Notes: generated by a model not told the origin, from the sequence alone. A DNA stretch of 64,000 bases from Siphonodentalium dalli (GCA_032622095.1 CP136067.1:40961549-41025548); one strand, 5' to 3'; shown: positions 43,387 to 55,850, counted from the stretch's first letter. Numbers and translations are program-made.

Positions 43387-43803
43387 TTAGCGCGGGTTTA
43401 TCCAGACAAAAGGGGCGAGACCGCTGTCGTTCAAAATCAAATTTCCTAATTGCTTTGAGGACAATTCCCGCAATAGCAACGTATTGTCAGAATGCAGAAC
43501 TAGGGCGGTAGTTTTGTTGACAATTTTCGTACATTCCTCAGCAACATGGCAGCAAATTAGAACTCTTGGATTTGACTTGCCATGAATGTTGTCGTCCATG
43601 TGCGTTTTGACTTTTGTTTTGATAAAATAATCGGAGAACCAAATCACGCCGTTTCGTAATATAGTTCTGTGGTTTTTGTGGGACTTTCCTAACTTAAGGT
43701 ACGAAATAACACAAAAGTTGTTCGCGATTTGTTTGGGATCAATAATGCCAACATGTTGCTCTGTTCGCTTACTATATATATTTATATCGCGGAAGTCCAC
43801 CAA
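43387..43803 (-). CDS. Unidentified 138-codon ORF
   Basis: The frame holds VDFRDINIYSKRTEQHVG, SYLKLGKSHKNHRTILRN, KTHMDDNIHGKSNPRVLIC and LRELSSKQLGNLILNDSG. Composition is protein-like and not repetitive. The upstream side in other frames also reads protein-like (FVPYETKEDWYKFGTFF near 43940, KLRPLLRHFTR near 43830). A further frame follows at 43157-43384. This suggests a decayed multi-frame coding region of ~800 bp rather than an intact gene. I do not recognise the family. Confidence 0.3.
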   Translation of the reverse strand: MVDFRDINIYSKRTEQHVGIIDPKQIANNFCVISYLKLGKSHKNHRTILRNGVIWFSDYFIKTKVKTHMDDNIHGKSNPRVLICCHVAEECTKIVNKTTALVLHSDNTLLLRELSSKQLGNLILNDSGLAPFVWINPR

Positions 43804-44125
43804 ATGCGGGTAAAATGTCTTAAAAGTGGTCTTAATTTGTCATCAAGGGAGGAAAAACCCTGCATGGAGTTTGTAAGAAGTGGTCATCCCACTATAAGAA
43901 AAAAAGTTCCAAATTTGTACCAATCTTCTTTGGTTTCATATGGAACAAAAGCCTATATTTTATTCTTCATAGAACCCGCTGAATCGTAGATTTGTGTGGT
44001 AACACGACCTAGCGTAATGTCCTATTCTTAAATTTAACTATCGGTTCACGCGTTTGGAGTTAAGGCGATTTAAGGAAGACTAGATCAATCGTCGTTCGTT
44101 TTATAGGTTAACCAATACAGGTAAG

Positions 44126-44323
44126 TTGTTGTCTGACAAGGTGACAATGTCATCTGTCCAGGTCAAAGAAAATTACATTTATCCCTCCGGAATGGTAATA
44201 ACAAGTCAGAATGGAGCATTGACTAACGGAACCTACGGCCTTTCCGTTTATCCACATAAGTATAGTGAAAGAAATAATCGATTACAACCAATGCCAGGCA
44301 TATTAAAGAAGGTTCGAGGCTAA
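44126..44323 (+). CDS. Unidentified 65-codon ORF
   Basis: The frame reads KENYIYPSGMVITSQNGALT, then NGTYGLSVYPHKYSERNNR, then MPGILKKVRG and stop. It is protein-like, with a preceding CAGGTAAG that could be a donor of an upstream exon. No family recognised and no neighbours to place it. Confidence 0.25.
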   Translation: MLSDKVTMSSVQVKENYIYPSGMVITSQNGALTNGTYGLSVYPHKYSERNNRLQPMPGILKKVRG

Positions 44324-44329
44324 ATACAA

Positions 44330-45550
44330 TGACCTAGGTCCCAATTTATCGCAGACAGATTGCTCCTCGTTCTAGTGCATGACATGTATTTTGAGGTGGA
44401 AGCTGGATCCTGAAGCGGTTTAGTGGAATTTTGAAAATATTTTAGAACGTATCTCACAAAAACAAGATTTTATTTTTTGCCAAAATTAGAATTTAGATAT
44501 TTTTGGAAATTACTCCCAATGAGTTGAATAAATGCCAAACTGTTTGGATAAGACCATCATCAGTTGCAGATTTTCTGACTGTGCCATACTAAGCGGATGT
44601 CACATTACGTTTCGTCATTTTTTTTGAAATGCCAATGCACATATTATGCCTTGACTGTTTGCCTTTCATATTTATACTATAATGATTCGGTTTCTCGCGG
44701 GGTAACTCATTGCATATAAGACAAACACGAGAAACAAAGTATAAAACAATAACTTTATAGATATAATTCGACATTTCCTTCAGATATCAGTTTTTCACTT
44801 CTTCGGTTGTATACGGTGATAAAAAACATATTTACGAACTATATAACGGTACCTTCAGAAACAGCATATTAAATATACGGGCGGTCTTCCCTGTGGGTAT
44901 AAGTGTTAAAATAATCACATCCACTAAAACCGCCATCAACAGAAAGAATATTATATAATAGACAGTTGTTCTTATATCAATCATAAATATCGCATAGATT
45001 GCATATTAGTGTCACGTTTGTACCCTTGGTTATGTAAACAAACATAAAAAAAAGTTACGTTATGATTGTTTATAGACAAACTCTCGGAACTACCATTGTC
45101 CAATGACAATGCTCCATTTCGCTGTATAATGCGTATATAAAATTATTGGCCCAAACAACAATCGCATTCAAATCACAACAAATTGTATTTTAATCGACCC
45201 ATTCTACCCGCTGTCAGTTCAAACTCAAGCTAATCCATGATTGGGAAATGATCAGACAGAAAACGTGTACATAATATAATTGTTCTTGCAAAGAGATAAA
45301 TATTTTTCAATCCAGTTAGTATTTTCTACTAACCTATATATATGGCCATACTTACCAAATAAGGATTATGACGATGGATCGTATTGTGAGTTGTAAGTTG
45401 TAAGCGCACCAAATTAGGGGTTTTACAACCGACGTAAAGCGCTCGAATCTAAATAAGGAAATGGCGTAATATCGTGACTCATCTTATAAACAATCCACTG
45501 CGCTTTTGGCGAGAAACTAAACAACAGTTGACGTGTATTTTCTCGGACAC
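44330..45550. other. No gene seen
   Basis: AT-rich single-copy sequence, small frames only. Confidence 0.45.
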
Positions 45551-45555
45551 AAAAC

Positions 45556-45715
45556 GTGTTAGGATAGGATAGGATAATTTTATTTACAATACACATATGA
45601 ATAGTACAGTAAATTAACATATAACTAGATAATAATTCAGTATATTACTGAGGGGAACATAGCCTACCGGGCTGTCTTCCTGTTTCCCCCATAACAAATA
45701 TCATTATACAAATAA
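45556..45715 (-). mobile_element. 3' end of a LINE or SINE with (ATCCT)n tail
   Basis: TAGGATAGGATAGGATAATT followed by TTATTTACAATACACATATG, read on the minus strand, is an AT-rich 3' end closed by a TATCC microsatellite. It is preceded by GGGGGAAACAGGAAGACAGC and CCGGTAGGCTATGTTCCCC. Microsatellite tails of this type mark the 3' ends of many non-LTR elements. Confidence 0.55.
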
Positions 45716-47160
45716 TTTATCAGATAGCGTGAGTATTATTCATATTCATATCCACGTACACGTGCAGACTAATCGTATATATAACAAATAAAATAAGACA
45801 AAATGCTCAGGGCATTTTTTTCACAAAAAGTGTTTATATGTTTGTGAGCCAATCCAGACGAGTGATCACTATATCGCTTTATCTCTCCCCGGAAACGTTA
45901 CGTTCTTGTCACGTGTTCTAAAGTATGAGAAGTGTCTGCATGACTTAGTTTCAAACGAAGATTGAGAGAATAGTATTCAGATTATAGAGAAGTTCTCATG
46001 ATGAAATATCAGAATACAAGCTCAGCGCGATGTCTCATCCGACTCAGAATTATTATTTCATACACATAGATTCATTGGATTCTGGGGAGAGATTATGCAT
46101 CTTTTATAGTAACAATAAAAATAAATATGAATTTATATGATTCGCCGGAAGGGCTTTTTGTTGAGTGAGGTTTTTGGGAGAATGTTAACTAAATGTGATA
46201 AGTATGTGTGTGTATACCATCATAGATTGGAGGCCCAGACTCGGCATGAGTGTCCATTACTTCAAATATGATTGTTCACCTTTAATGTGCCGATATTATG
46301 GCTTGCGTTGTAGTCATCGTGGTATTGGTGTTGTAGCCTTTGATATGATCGAGAATAATATCGCATTCCTGTCATCATTATGCTATACTATTAGTATATT
46401 CTTGAGAAAATGTTATTTCTGAATTATAACCTACAACGAAGGCCGCCCATCCCTTTAAACTTGCTTATAATTGTAGCATATAATTTCACGGTACAGTGTT
46501 TGTATAAGCACTCATGATAATAGATGTTTCCTAGAAGGTATTTAGTGAACCAAGTGTGGAACCCAAAGGAACTAGTTGGTTCCATGTTCTGGTTCTATCC
46601 GGGGACACACATAGAGAACCAAAGGTTTGTTCTCCCATCAGGACAAAATACAGAAAAGGTTAGTTCAACGTGGAACACGAATGTCTGTTGTGTACTTAAT
46701 GTGATTCCTTATTTGAATCCTTATTTTGGTTCTTCTCCGCTGAAAATGAACAGTCTGAACAGTTGAGTAACGTTTTGGGCCATCTTGTTTTCTTTAACAA
46801 TGCCACAAATATACACTTTCTAAATGACATTGGCATGCTACATAATCGCACCTTCATTACAATATTTAGATCATTTGCATATTAATTGATTGTTAACGAT
46901 CATGTGCCATCATGGAGGGTCATCATGAGTATTCATTCCATTGTGTCGAGACCTGTCATTTCAACACATCGATAATCATGGTACCGAATTAGTGGGCACT
47001 GATTTTGAATCAATGTTGTGAAATATGGTTTTGGATTATCCCTCGTTTATCGAATTCACAAATCGCAATATCTTCAACTATTACAGTCAGAAATAACTAT
47101 AATATTTGAATTCATGATTTGCCTGACCTTATTGTTATAAAGATTTACATATGATGCTGA
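45716..47160. other. No supported gene
   Basis: A plus-strand frame at 46524-46766 (80 codons, NQVWNPKELVGSMFWFYPG) has GGAACC/GGTTCC words repeated in both orientations and looks like repeat-derived sequence. Nothing else is seen. Confidence 0.4.
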
Positions 47161-47164
47161 TAGT

Positions 47165-47311
47165 TTAAATGTTGTATGGTCAGAAATACCGATAGAGTTG
47201 CCCCTCTTTTATTGTCTGATTACTAATAATTACTTAATAATATTGACTCAAGTGGGTTGTATTGACTGGGTTTCCTACCAAAAATTGGCAAAATAAAAAT
47301 AAGGAATCTTG
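47165..47311 (+). repeat. 147-bp direct repeat, left copy
   Basis: TTAAATGTTGTATGGTCAGA through GATAGAGTTGCCCCTCT to AAAATAAGGAATCTT is repeated at 48884-49029 with about 92% identity in the same orientation, flanking 1.57 kb. Confidence 0.9.
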
Positions 47312-47546
47312 ATATGAATCAAGCATAATTCCGAGCTTTACTATACGAGTAGGCTGCACTTTTGAGAATGAACAGTCCGTAGGTAAAATAAAGTCCATCC
47401 TGATTACGATACGGCAAACTAACTTCATTTTTATTTTTCGATTAATACAAGTTGTTACTCTTTTCATCATTACTATCAATAAAACACGAATTATGCATGC
47501 ACGCAAGAAACAGGTCTGTTGTGACAAACGCATGGCCAATTAGCCT

Positions 47547-47620
47547 GTCTCTTTGAAAAGCCGACGAAATTCCTAACAGATGTACATCGTTTATGAATTT
47601 CGTCTGCTTTTCAAAGAGAC
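47547..47620. repeat. Imperfect hairpin, 26-bp arms
   Basis: GTCTCTTTGAAAAGCCGACG + AAATTC pairs with its reverse complement ending at 47620 (one mismatch); the loop is about 22 nt. It lies between the direct repeat and the Harbinger-like element. Confidence 0.85.
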
Positions 47621-47671
47621 TGCTATACACATCGTAATCCGGTACCAGGCGATAGGAAAGCAATGCAGTTA

Positions 47672-48778
47672 AGTTACCCTCACACCATAGCGTATACTGA
47701 AACCTATGAGTTGCGTGTTAAAAATATTTGTATACGCACCAAACACAAGCGAAATCAACAATTTTGTCAATTTGTAACCTATTCGACCTATGGTTTGCGT
47801 GTGAGTTGCGTGTGGGTTGTTTGTGGGTTGCGTGTGGGTTGCGTGTGGGTTGCGAACTGAACTTATGATTCCCCAATATCTGCGATCACCGGCGTACGAG
47901 TTGCGTGCGAGTTGCGTGTGAGTTGCGTGCAGAACTTACGAGTTGCGTTTGAGTTGCGTTCAAAACTTGCAAGTTGCGTTTGACCTGCGTGCTAGTTGCG
48001 TGGTATTTGCGAATATCTGTCACGTGATCAAAACCTATAAAAGCTGAGCCGATTCATTATTTTCTTGAGTACTGATTTGGTCATCGAAGAGTCAACATGT
48101 GGAAAGCTACCAAGAAATCAGATAAAAGTGACCCCAAAAGTGATGTCCAATAACAACAAGAGGTAGCTCCATGTTGTCACCTCGGAGGTCCAATAACTGA
48201 CACGGATCTAGAAAAGGCCCACTATTTATACCATTTCTCAACACGCATGTAGTACGCAACTAACACGCAACTCACACGCAACTAATAGGTTGGATACGCA
48301 TGCAGGGCATGGGTTGGGGATACGCTGGGAATAAGCACAATAGGTTGGGGGTACGCTACACACGCAACAGGATCACAACCGAAACGCAACACGATCGCAA
48401 AATGATCGCAACAGGTAAGCAACACATTCGCAACATGTACGGTACCAAAACCTGGTCAGATACCTCAAATGTGGACCTGCGATCACCTGCGTTCATAACT
48501 TATGAGTTGCGTACCTGTTGCGATCGTGTTGCGTGTGTAGCGTACCTGTTGCTTCCCTGTTGCGTATAAATTGATCGCAGGCATTCGCAGAGAAGTATTG
48601 AACATGTTCAAAATTTCCGAACTTACTCTGCGTGTGTCTGCGAAAACCTGCGTGCTTGTTGCGTACTTCAAACCTATAAAACTTATTAGTTGCGTGTGAG
48701 TTGCGTTCGAAACTTATGACCACTATTTTTTATTCGCAACCATACGCAATTGGTTATCGCTATTGTGTGAGGGTAACT
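47672..48778. mobile_element. Harbinger-like non-autonomous element (1.1 kb), TTA duplication, GTTGCGTGTG repeats
   Basis: The ends AGTTACCCTCACAC and GTGTGAGGGTAACT form a perfect 14-bp inverted repeat. TTA lies outside both ends (47669-47671, 48779-48781), the TWA target of PIF/Harbinger. The left interior is a dense series of GTTGCGTGTGG/A words (47780-48000). The right interior has the same words on the other strand (ACACGCAAC) plus CGATCGCAA variants. There is no transposase; small frames follow the repeats. Confidence 0.8.
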
Positions 48779-48883
48779 TTAGCCCGTACTGTGATAAACA
48801 CACTCAATTAATTATCTTCATCCGGGCACTCTGAAACAACGGGGCCCGCATCTTCGTTATGTCGCAATAATCAAAGCGTCCCT

Positions 48884-49029
48884 TTAAATGTTGGATGGTC
48901 AGAAATACCGATAGAGTTGCCCCTCTGAATTGTCTGAATACTAATAGTCACTTAATAATATTGACTCAAGTGGGTTGTATTGACAAGTTTTCCTACCGAA
49001 AATTGGCAAAATCAAAATAAGGAATCTTT
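48884..49029 (+). repeat. 147-bp direct repeat, right copy
   Basis: Matches 47165-47311. Once the Harbinger-like element is discounted the two repeats lie about 465 bp apart, as in a small LTR-type (TRIM-like) element, though TG...CA termini are not evident. Confidence 0.9.
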
Positions 49030-50635
49030 CACACATGCACGTTTTTTCTGAACTCTGTAACTGATATGTGTTATTTGATTCTGGCGTCTGAGCATAATTC
49101 TGTTTTCAATGATAACACATATATGCTGAAAGATTGAAATAATATCATATATAGCCCTTGCATGACTGGGGCTGCACTGGTGCAGCATTAAAGATCTTGT
49201 GACTTGTATTCACCAGCTGATCATTCACATGACACTGTTTTATCAATTTTGTACAAAATTGTCCGTAGTCGAATTTCGAGCGATTGGAGATAACCAGCAA
49301 ACAATTTCACTAAAATGCTTAACATTTCCAGCTTTTTGGTTAATATGAGTTTCTAACTTGAAATGTCGCGATTCAGTTGAATTTGAAGGCACAGTGTTTA
49401 TGACACTCCTCCAATCGCGCAAGGACATTCTATGTTAAATCATGGCTATTTCTTAATTTGACAATGCGTTCCACATTTCGGATATGTTTATATTCCGGGA
49501 AGTGTGCCCATATGCTTGTGATATGTAAAAGGGTCATCCGTCAATTAACGACATGTAACAGGATACGAGTTGTTCCGTTGTGAGCTCACCCCACTACCTC
49601 CAATGTATGCACAGAACCATTTGGGCGCAGAAAGGGTCAGATTACTACTTTTAACGCGAAATTCGACAACTGTCTAAATTTCTAGTTCATGGAAGTAACT
49701 GTACATTTAATGAATGAATTTCGTCTCAAAGTTGATATAACTGCTTTGTGAAAAACAAATGTATCTAGTTGTCGTTTGTCATTGTTTTTGCTACTCTCGT
49801 GTTTATTTGCGCGCACTCAATGTCTCTTTTTGAATAGACTGGTTCCTGGAGGAAAGCTGTAAATATCTTAAAACGTAGTAACCTGACCCCCAGTACCATT
49901 TGCAGTTCATATTTGAATAGGCGTTTAATATGTCTGGATCGATAGATATTTTAACAACTGCGCCCATACTATTGCGACAATGTGGCATACAGAACGTTGT
50001 TCCACCAAGCAACGTATATATGTTTCTTTCTAAGGATATGGCTCAGTGTATCAACTGTAACAGAACGATGTTTCCATGGACTCTGTTCCTTCCCTAGAAT
50101 CTTCCAAATTATTAAAGGTTACTAAAACTTAGAGACTATCAAACTTCGATAGTCAGATTATTGAAAGTACAGTGTGTACTCAAACTGGAACAGGGTAAGG
50201 ACGAAGCGTATACTTAGTACTGATGTCCTCTCGTGTGATCGTTGGTCACATGGAATGGTGAGGTGAATTCCTGCAATAAGTAATATAAACAATTTATTAC
50301 ATGTTGATATTTAGTATCACAATTTTGCACAGGGTACATAGAGGGTGTTATGACAAGAAGGACACCAAGTTATTTTAGGTGTGCAGACCATTGGGCCATT
50401 CATGTACACTGTACTTCGGGAGCCCAGGAAAATCCGCAAATTTGACATATGAGTTATGTATTCTGACAGGCCCAAGTTTAAACATTTGTCACTTGCTATT
50501 GCAAACAAACTTTACCATTCCCTATAAATACTGGACCAGAATTATGGATCCGGTAATTGTGTTTTTTGTACATATTTTTGTAATATTGTTTAAACTAGAA
50601 GAAATGGAATAAAGTCACGGCCATTTTTAAAATGA
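49030..50635. other. No supported gene; one protein-like minus-strand frame
   Basis: A minus-strand frame at 49803-50012 reads GGTTFCMPHCRNSMGAVV, then ISIDPDILNAYSNMNC and KWYWGSGYYVLRYLQLS. It is protein-like with four cysteines, but has no recognised domain and no flanking splice signals I could settle. Confidence 0.3.
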
Positions 50636-50639
50636 AATT

Positions 50640-51315
50640 TGATTTGAAATTAAATATTGTTTAAACTAGAAGATATGGAATAAAGCAGACATTAGACACG
50701 ATAGATGTCACTTTTCGGTCACAGTACGTTTTGTCTACTAATATACTCGCCTGTGATATCGGAATCAATCATTTTCTCAAGCAAATTGGTTTTAGATATA
50801 TTTGGCAATATCTCTATGGTGTTCTAATACGGGTAGACAAATGCACAATATTTTTTTTTAATGAACAGAGCGGTATACCATTCATTAGCATGTCAGCATG
50901 TAGCTAACGCATGGTATGCCAGTCTTTAGTGCCAAATGATAAAGGGCGTTATACCGTTCTTTAGCCACAGCCATTAGTTTTTAAAATGAATTTGATTTGT
51001 TTTGAAATTTTATTTCAAATTAAATATTGTTAAAAGTTAAACTAGAAGAAATTTGATTTGAAATTTGATTTGAATTTGATTTGAAATTAAATATTGTTTA
51101 AACTATAGAAATGGAATAAAACAGACATTAGACACGATGGATTTCTGTGAAAGTTCATGTGCACGAAAGACGAAACAGTAAGTTTTGTCGACTAACATAT
51201 ACTCGCCTGTGATATCGGAATCAATCATTTTCTCAAGCAAATTGGTTTTAGATATATTTGGCAATATCGCTATGGTGTTTTAATACCGGTAGACAAATGC
51301 GCAATAGTATTTTTT
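50640..51315 (+). repeat. Direct duplication, two copies of ~235 bp
   Basis: AATGGAATAAARCAGACATT, then ACTCGCCTGTGATATCGG, then TCTCAAGCAAATTGGTTTTAG and GGTAGACAAATGC occur at about 50677-50850 and 51110-51300. Between them lies an imperfect hairpin (GGTATACCATTCATTAGC / GCTAACGCATGGTATGCC, 50872-50920). Confidence 0.88.
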
Positions 51316-51534
51316 TTAGAATGAACATCACACTTTTGAAACAACTGACGAAATCGATTGTGAAGGTCGCATTTCCGTAGTCTCGCGTCGGTTCAAGTGA
51401 CAGCAGTCGAACATATAGTCCACGTGCGACCATCGTAATATTACTAGTTATATAAATACAATAAAAAACACATTTAAAAACTTCAAAATGGCTAGTTTCG
51501 ATAAATTATAACTTACTGAAATTCTCATGATGAT

Positions 51535-51820
51535 TCAGATAAATTGGGCGTGTAACATCCGTTCCAATGTGTACCAGTGATAAGCCAAGGTACTGCAAAT
51601 GGATATATAGTTTTCGATGCTCACGTTTCGTGCCATATATCTCCAGTCATACATCCTCGCCATTGATATGTTTCTATATAATACGTCATCGTGATTCATA
51701 TAATACAAAATTGGAATTATTACTAGAGGATCGTCGTCTTTAATATATACGTATCCAAAGAGTATCCACAACGTGAAGAACGGGAGGAAAATAAGGCCAG
51801 CGTAAAAACACACAGGGACT
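51535..51820 (-). CDS. ORF with a single membrane segment, unidentified
   Basis: The minus-strand frame (~95 codons) has a hydrophobic stretch VCFYAGLIFLPFFTLWILF then GYVYIKDDDP, followed by a soluble part with NISMARMYDWRYMARNVS. A short basic tail, one membrane helix and a lumenal-type region is the layout of type II Golgi enzymes, but no catalytic motif is seen. No ATG opens the frame and a TGA lies just upstream, so a missing 5' exon or chance hydrophobicity are both possible. GTGAGC near 51630 could be a donor. Confidence 0.25.
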
Positions 51821-52088
51821 CTGCTACACAACCTAACATAGACTATACATCACACTCTACAAGTCAATTACTTTGATTATAGTGGTATCAATAACAGTGT
51901 GATTACACTTGGGAGTTGGCCAGCCTCAGGCCAGGGAATATATTCATTAGAGTCGGCAGTATAGACCTATTCCAGGAAGGAACTTTTTATTGAAATAAAC
52001 CAAAAATAAACTTATATTTTATTAAAATAGCACAAAGCAATGTTATTTCAGTGTATTGCATACAGGTTTACACGCACACAAGCATTGG

Positions 52089-52954
52089 TAGTCCAAGTCT
52101 TCTCGTTCTAAAACCAGCTGAAATTTTGGGATGGCGAGATGCTGGTGTTTAGTCCGAGTTCGCTTCCATAGGCTTTCTCACAAATCAATACATGATGCTA
52201 TATACATCGGAAAGAATGATATCTTATGGTCACAATGGTGTATAATAATCTTAACTTTCATGTTAAATTACACATAGAATATTCAGGTTGATTGCCACTA
52301 ACATCGCTTTGTTTATATGTTTGTTTACGTTTTAACTGAAAGCCGAAGTGTTCCGAAGAACTTCGGCATAGTCCGGAGTTTGTTTTGGTCGAGACGAATT
52401 TCGATACAAACAAGATGGCAGCCCCCATATTTAATCTAATGCTCGTTGTGTTTACACTGTTTTAAACTGTGAGAGGGTTGTAATTCCCGTAATTTATTTA
52501 ATGTATTACATTTATATCTTCAATGTTTACTTAATCTATTTATTGACACACATAATTACGATTACAATTGATAATTCATCGCCATGTGCGTGGTTAGTCG
52601 AAAATCTACGGAATATTTTCACCGGAAAATGCCGAACACAGTTCGCGAGGTAAACTGAGTTCGCATACTTTTAAAAATATGTCAAAACTGCGGTAAATGT
52701 CTCTTTTCACATTAAATTACCGCTTTCAATTCACAACTGATGTGGGTATCAGATCAAATATCATGTCTTCTGCGGAAAAAATCCGTTTATTGTCGCAATT
52801 GTGATATTTTATTTCATATAATTGTGGTTTATTTGAGCGGGTCACTAACGCTTAACTCGTGTTACAGAAAGCCTATGGAGGCGAACTCGGACTAAACACT
52901 AGCATCTCGCCATTCCAATATCTCAGCTGGTTTTAGTACGAGAGACTGGGACTA
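52089..52954. mobile_element. Mutator-like MITE (866 bp), 86-bp TIRs, 9-bp duplication
   Basis: The ends TAGTCCNAGTCTYTCGT, then CTAAAACCAGCTGA, then GGCGAGATGCTRGTGTTTAG and TCCGAGTTCGCYTCCATAGG are repeated inverted over ~86 bp with about eight mismatches. AAGCATTGG flanks both sides exactly (52080-52088 and 52955-52963). A 9-bp duplication with long inverted repeats is the known pattern of Mutator-like elements. The interior is non-coding. Confidence 0.82.
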
Positions 52955-52963
52955 AAGCATTGG

Positions 52964-53830
52964 TTACTCTCACCTGCAAAATAATAGTGCATGCATGATT
53001 ATTTAATTTCAGTCAAAAATACAATCCTGCACTATTATTAGGCAATGAGACATAGTGAAATTGCCTGCACTACTGTATATATTAATATCAGCTGAAAATA
53101 CAGTCCTGCACTATTATACGGGAGGTGAAAGTATAACTTATATTCCCGTTCGGTGCACCAAAGCAAAATTTCACACCTGGATCAAAAATCAGGTGCACAA
53201 TAAAATGCGCACCTGCATTTTTCAAAATCGAAGGACTGTAAAATGTCAAATGCAGTGACTCTCAATGACGAAATAGTTTGTGTTTATCGCCGATAGTTGC
53301 GCCCCCAACTTGAGAATTAAATAGTTACAACTGAGTAAGGTTCAGACTGTTTTCTATCTACATATACTACAGATAATCTCAAAGTAATGACACAAAGACA
53401 GGGCGATACCCCGGTCATGACCATGGTATTACGTAAGGAAAATCATTGCATTTTATTTTCATGCCTGCATGTGCAATGTCAAAATCAATGCAGCCTGACA
53501 CCAAGCAATGGGTGGAGTTTATAATTAGAGAACCGAAACTATGTCCGCAACTTCAAAGTCGCGTAAACTAAAGTTCACGGGTGCTACAATGTGGTCACTC
53601 AACATTGAAGATTTCAATGAAGATCAATCATTTCACAAAAAGTGTATGTGATATTTTTTTATAACGTATTTTCTAGTGTAAATAGTGACATTTTGGTTTG
53701 AAATTTTGTCGTTCATTACTGTGTGATTCCCCGACAGATTATTTCTTGTACTAATGTGATAGATAGGACATGCAACCACTTCAGATTATCATTTGGGCAT
53801 AATTGATAAATCAAATGAGAATAAAGTTCA
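52964..53830. other. No gene seen; short direct duplication
   Basis: AAAATACARTCCTGCACTAT + TATTA occurs at about 53019 and 53095, an ~80-bp duplication. No protein recognised. Confidence 0.4.
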
Positions 53831-53837
53831 CCGCCCC

Positions 53838-54055
53838 ACATGGCACATGCCTTCAAAAGTGGTCATATCGGATTACCGATATGGTGTGTATCGTACATGT
53901 GAGCGTCAGGATTTGTTCACCAATAAGGGGACGCAAACATGACCTCCCCATGTGCCTTTGAAAGGTGACAAATCAGGTTCCGATTAAGCAGTGTATCCAT
54001 GATGTTCGCGCACAAGATCGTCAAGGATTGTCTCATTATTAGGGGGACACACCAC
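53838..54055 (+). repeat. Diverged ~112-bp tandem duplication
   Basis: CACATGCCTTCAAAAGTGG...GTCAGGATTTGTTCACC + AATAAGGGGACGC is followed by CATGTGCCTTTGAAAGGTG...GTCAAGGATTGTCTCA + TTATTAGGGGGACAC. Confidence 0.65.
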
Positions 54056-54059
54056 CTGC

Positions 54060-55840
54060 TTCTGTTGGGGCTCCATTGAGGCTCCATATATTTTAGTTTT
54101 AATGATCCAACAATAGTATTACGGTAGAGGTTTATAAAAGTTATGGATTAATATTATATTGAAAGTGCAATTAAATGTTATTTAGATTCAGAACATTTCT
54201 TCTTTTTTGGGGGTATTAGTGATGAAGTGGATTGTGATAATTGTTCTATAGCATTTCAAGACCTTGACAGCTTTCCCATCAAGACAAAGTATAAAACTGT
54301 TGTTGTCTCAAACCCAAATTTATTGACATCCCGTATTTCATATCGAAACAGAAACTGAAAGTGAAACTAGATTTTTCGGGAATAGTCTATTGGTATATGC
54401 AGAATTGCGACCGATGACAAGTGATAACTGAATTGATGTCTACACTTCAAAGGCCCGATGCCGCGCTCATCACTTCCTGAAAACAAATTTTCTATAGAGC
54501 ATTCTCGTGTCCTGTACTTTGAATACTATGAAACAATGTATTATCTACAATAACATGGAAAAGGGCTTGACTTAGGCATGCGGAAAAATGTGTACCGGTA
54601 CGCAAGCGATAAACAAGGCCAGTCCTGCTTAGTATATTTTCCATTAAAATTACCCGAATATCGCAAACAGTGACCGCATGCGCCGTGGTGTGACCGCGGA
54701 AATAAGCGGTATTCTTACTGCTGCAGCCCTTTTGATTCAGATTGTTTAGCTTCGGCAATTCGCTACGGCAACCCTTTGCTGTGTGGCTTTGTTTGCATCA
54801 TCAAATGGCTTCAGCATTGCTGATTGCCATAGCCAATGATGGCTTCTGCGGTGTTGGTGGATAAAGCGATACAATACCGCGGTATTAACGGCGTGACACC
54901 CCGTTTGAGGTGGTCAATTACTTTAAGTACTAGTATAGCAGTAGTGGTATGGTCGATTTGCTTCAGATTTTCAATAATGTTAGTAGATTTCAACATTTCT
55001 CCAGTTGACATAGGGCCCGAGTATTATATAAACTTGTCAGTTTCACTTACCATACAAGTGCTTTGAAGCACTTGATATGTCTTTAAATCATAAGTGACAT
55101 GTTTCTGAGCTCTCTCTCTATCCCCATAATACAAACATTTTCAGTTTAGTGCTAGTCGTAAGAATAAACCTGACAAAATACCAGAATTCGTATAAGCAGC
55201 TGAATAGCACTCCAGTCTAGCGAAATGAAGCTATTTATAGAACAGCGAGAGCACGTGGCGTTGTTTATAAACAGAGGGTCGGACATTCTCCGGTATTACA
55301 ATACGTTGCCATACCTTGCGCAATGTAAACATGTCATCCCATAAAACAGTGATGGTGGGTCTTATAAGAAAACGGGGGCCACCACAATTGTTGGTATGGC
55401 TTATGCAACAATGGCAGAAGAAATGTGGAGAAATCACTTGGTAAATGTAACTTTGACGCCCTTTCCTAAGCTAAAATCAAACAAATAAAATATGTGATTT
55501 ATGGATTAATTATTTGTTGCTGAAACGGGAAATTAACTGTGGATACCATTAAAATTGGACATAATATGTGCAGCAAATATTTTGTTCGTGTCCATAGCCC
55601 CACTATTAAGGAGTTCCCGGACCCAATTCCTGTCACATACGGTATACTTCCAAGCAAATTAATGAAATTATGACATATTTGATTAGACGTCAGACAAAAC
55701 GAAAATGACTGTCAAATGATGTGTTATCAAATCGAAAAATACGACTGGATTCATAAAATTTGAACAGTACTACTATAGTGTCAAGTGATATAGTACTATA
55801 TGTACAATGTATAGGTGCATGCAAAATACGAGACCATGTA
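54060..55840. other. No gene seen
   Basis: Single-copy sequence. Overlapping frames on opposite strands at 54811-55066 and 55231-55437 show no domain. Confidence 0.4.
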
Positions 55841-55850
55841 GACCCTATAG

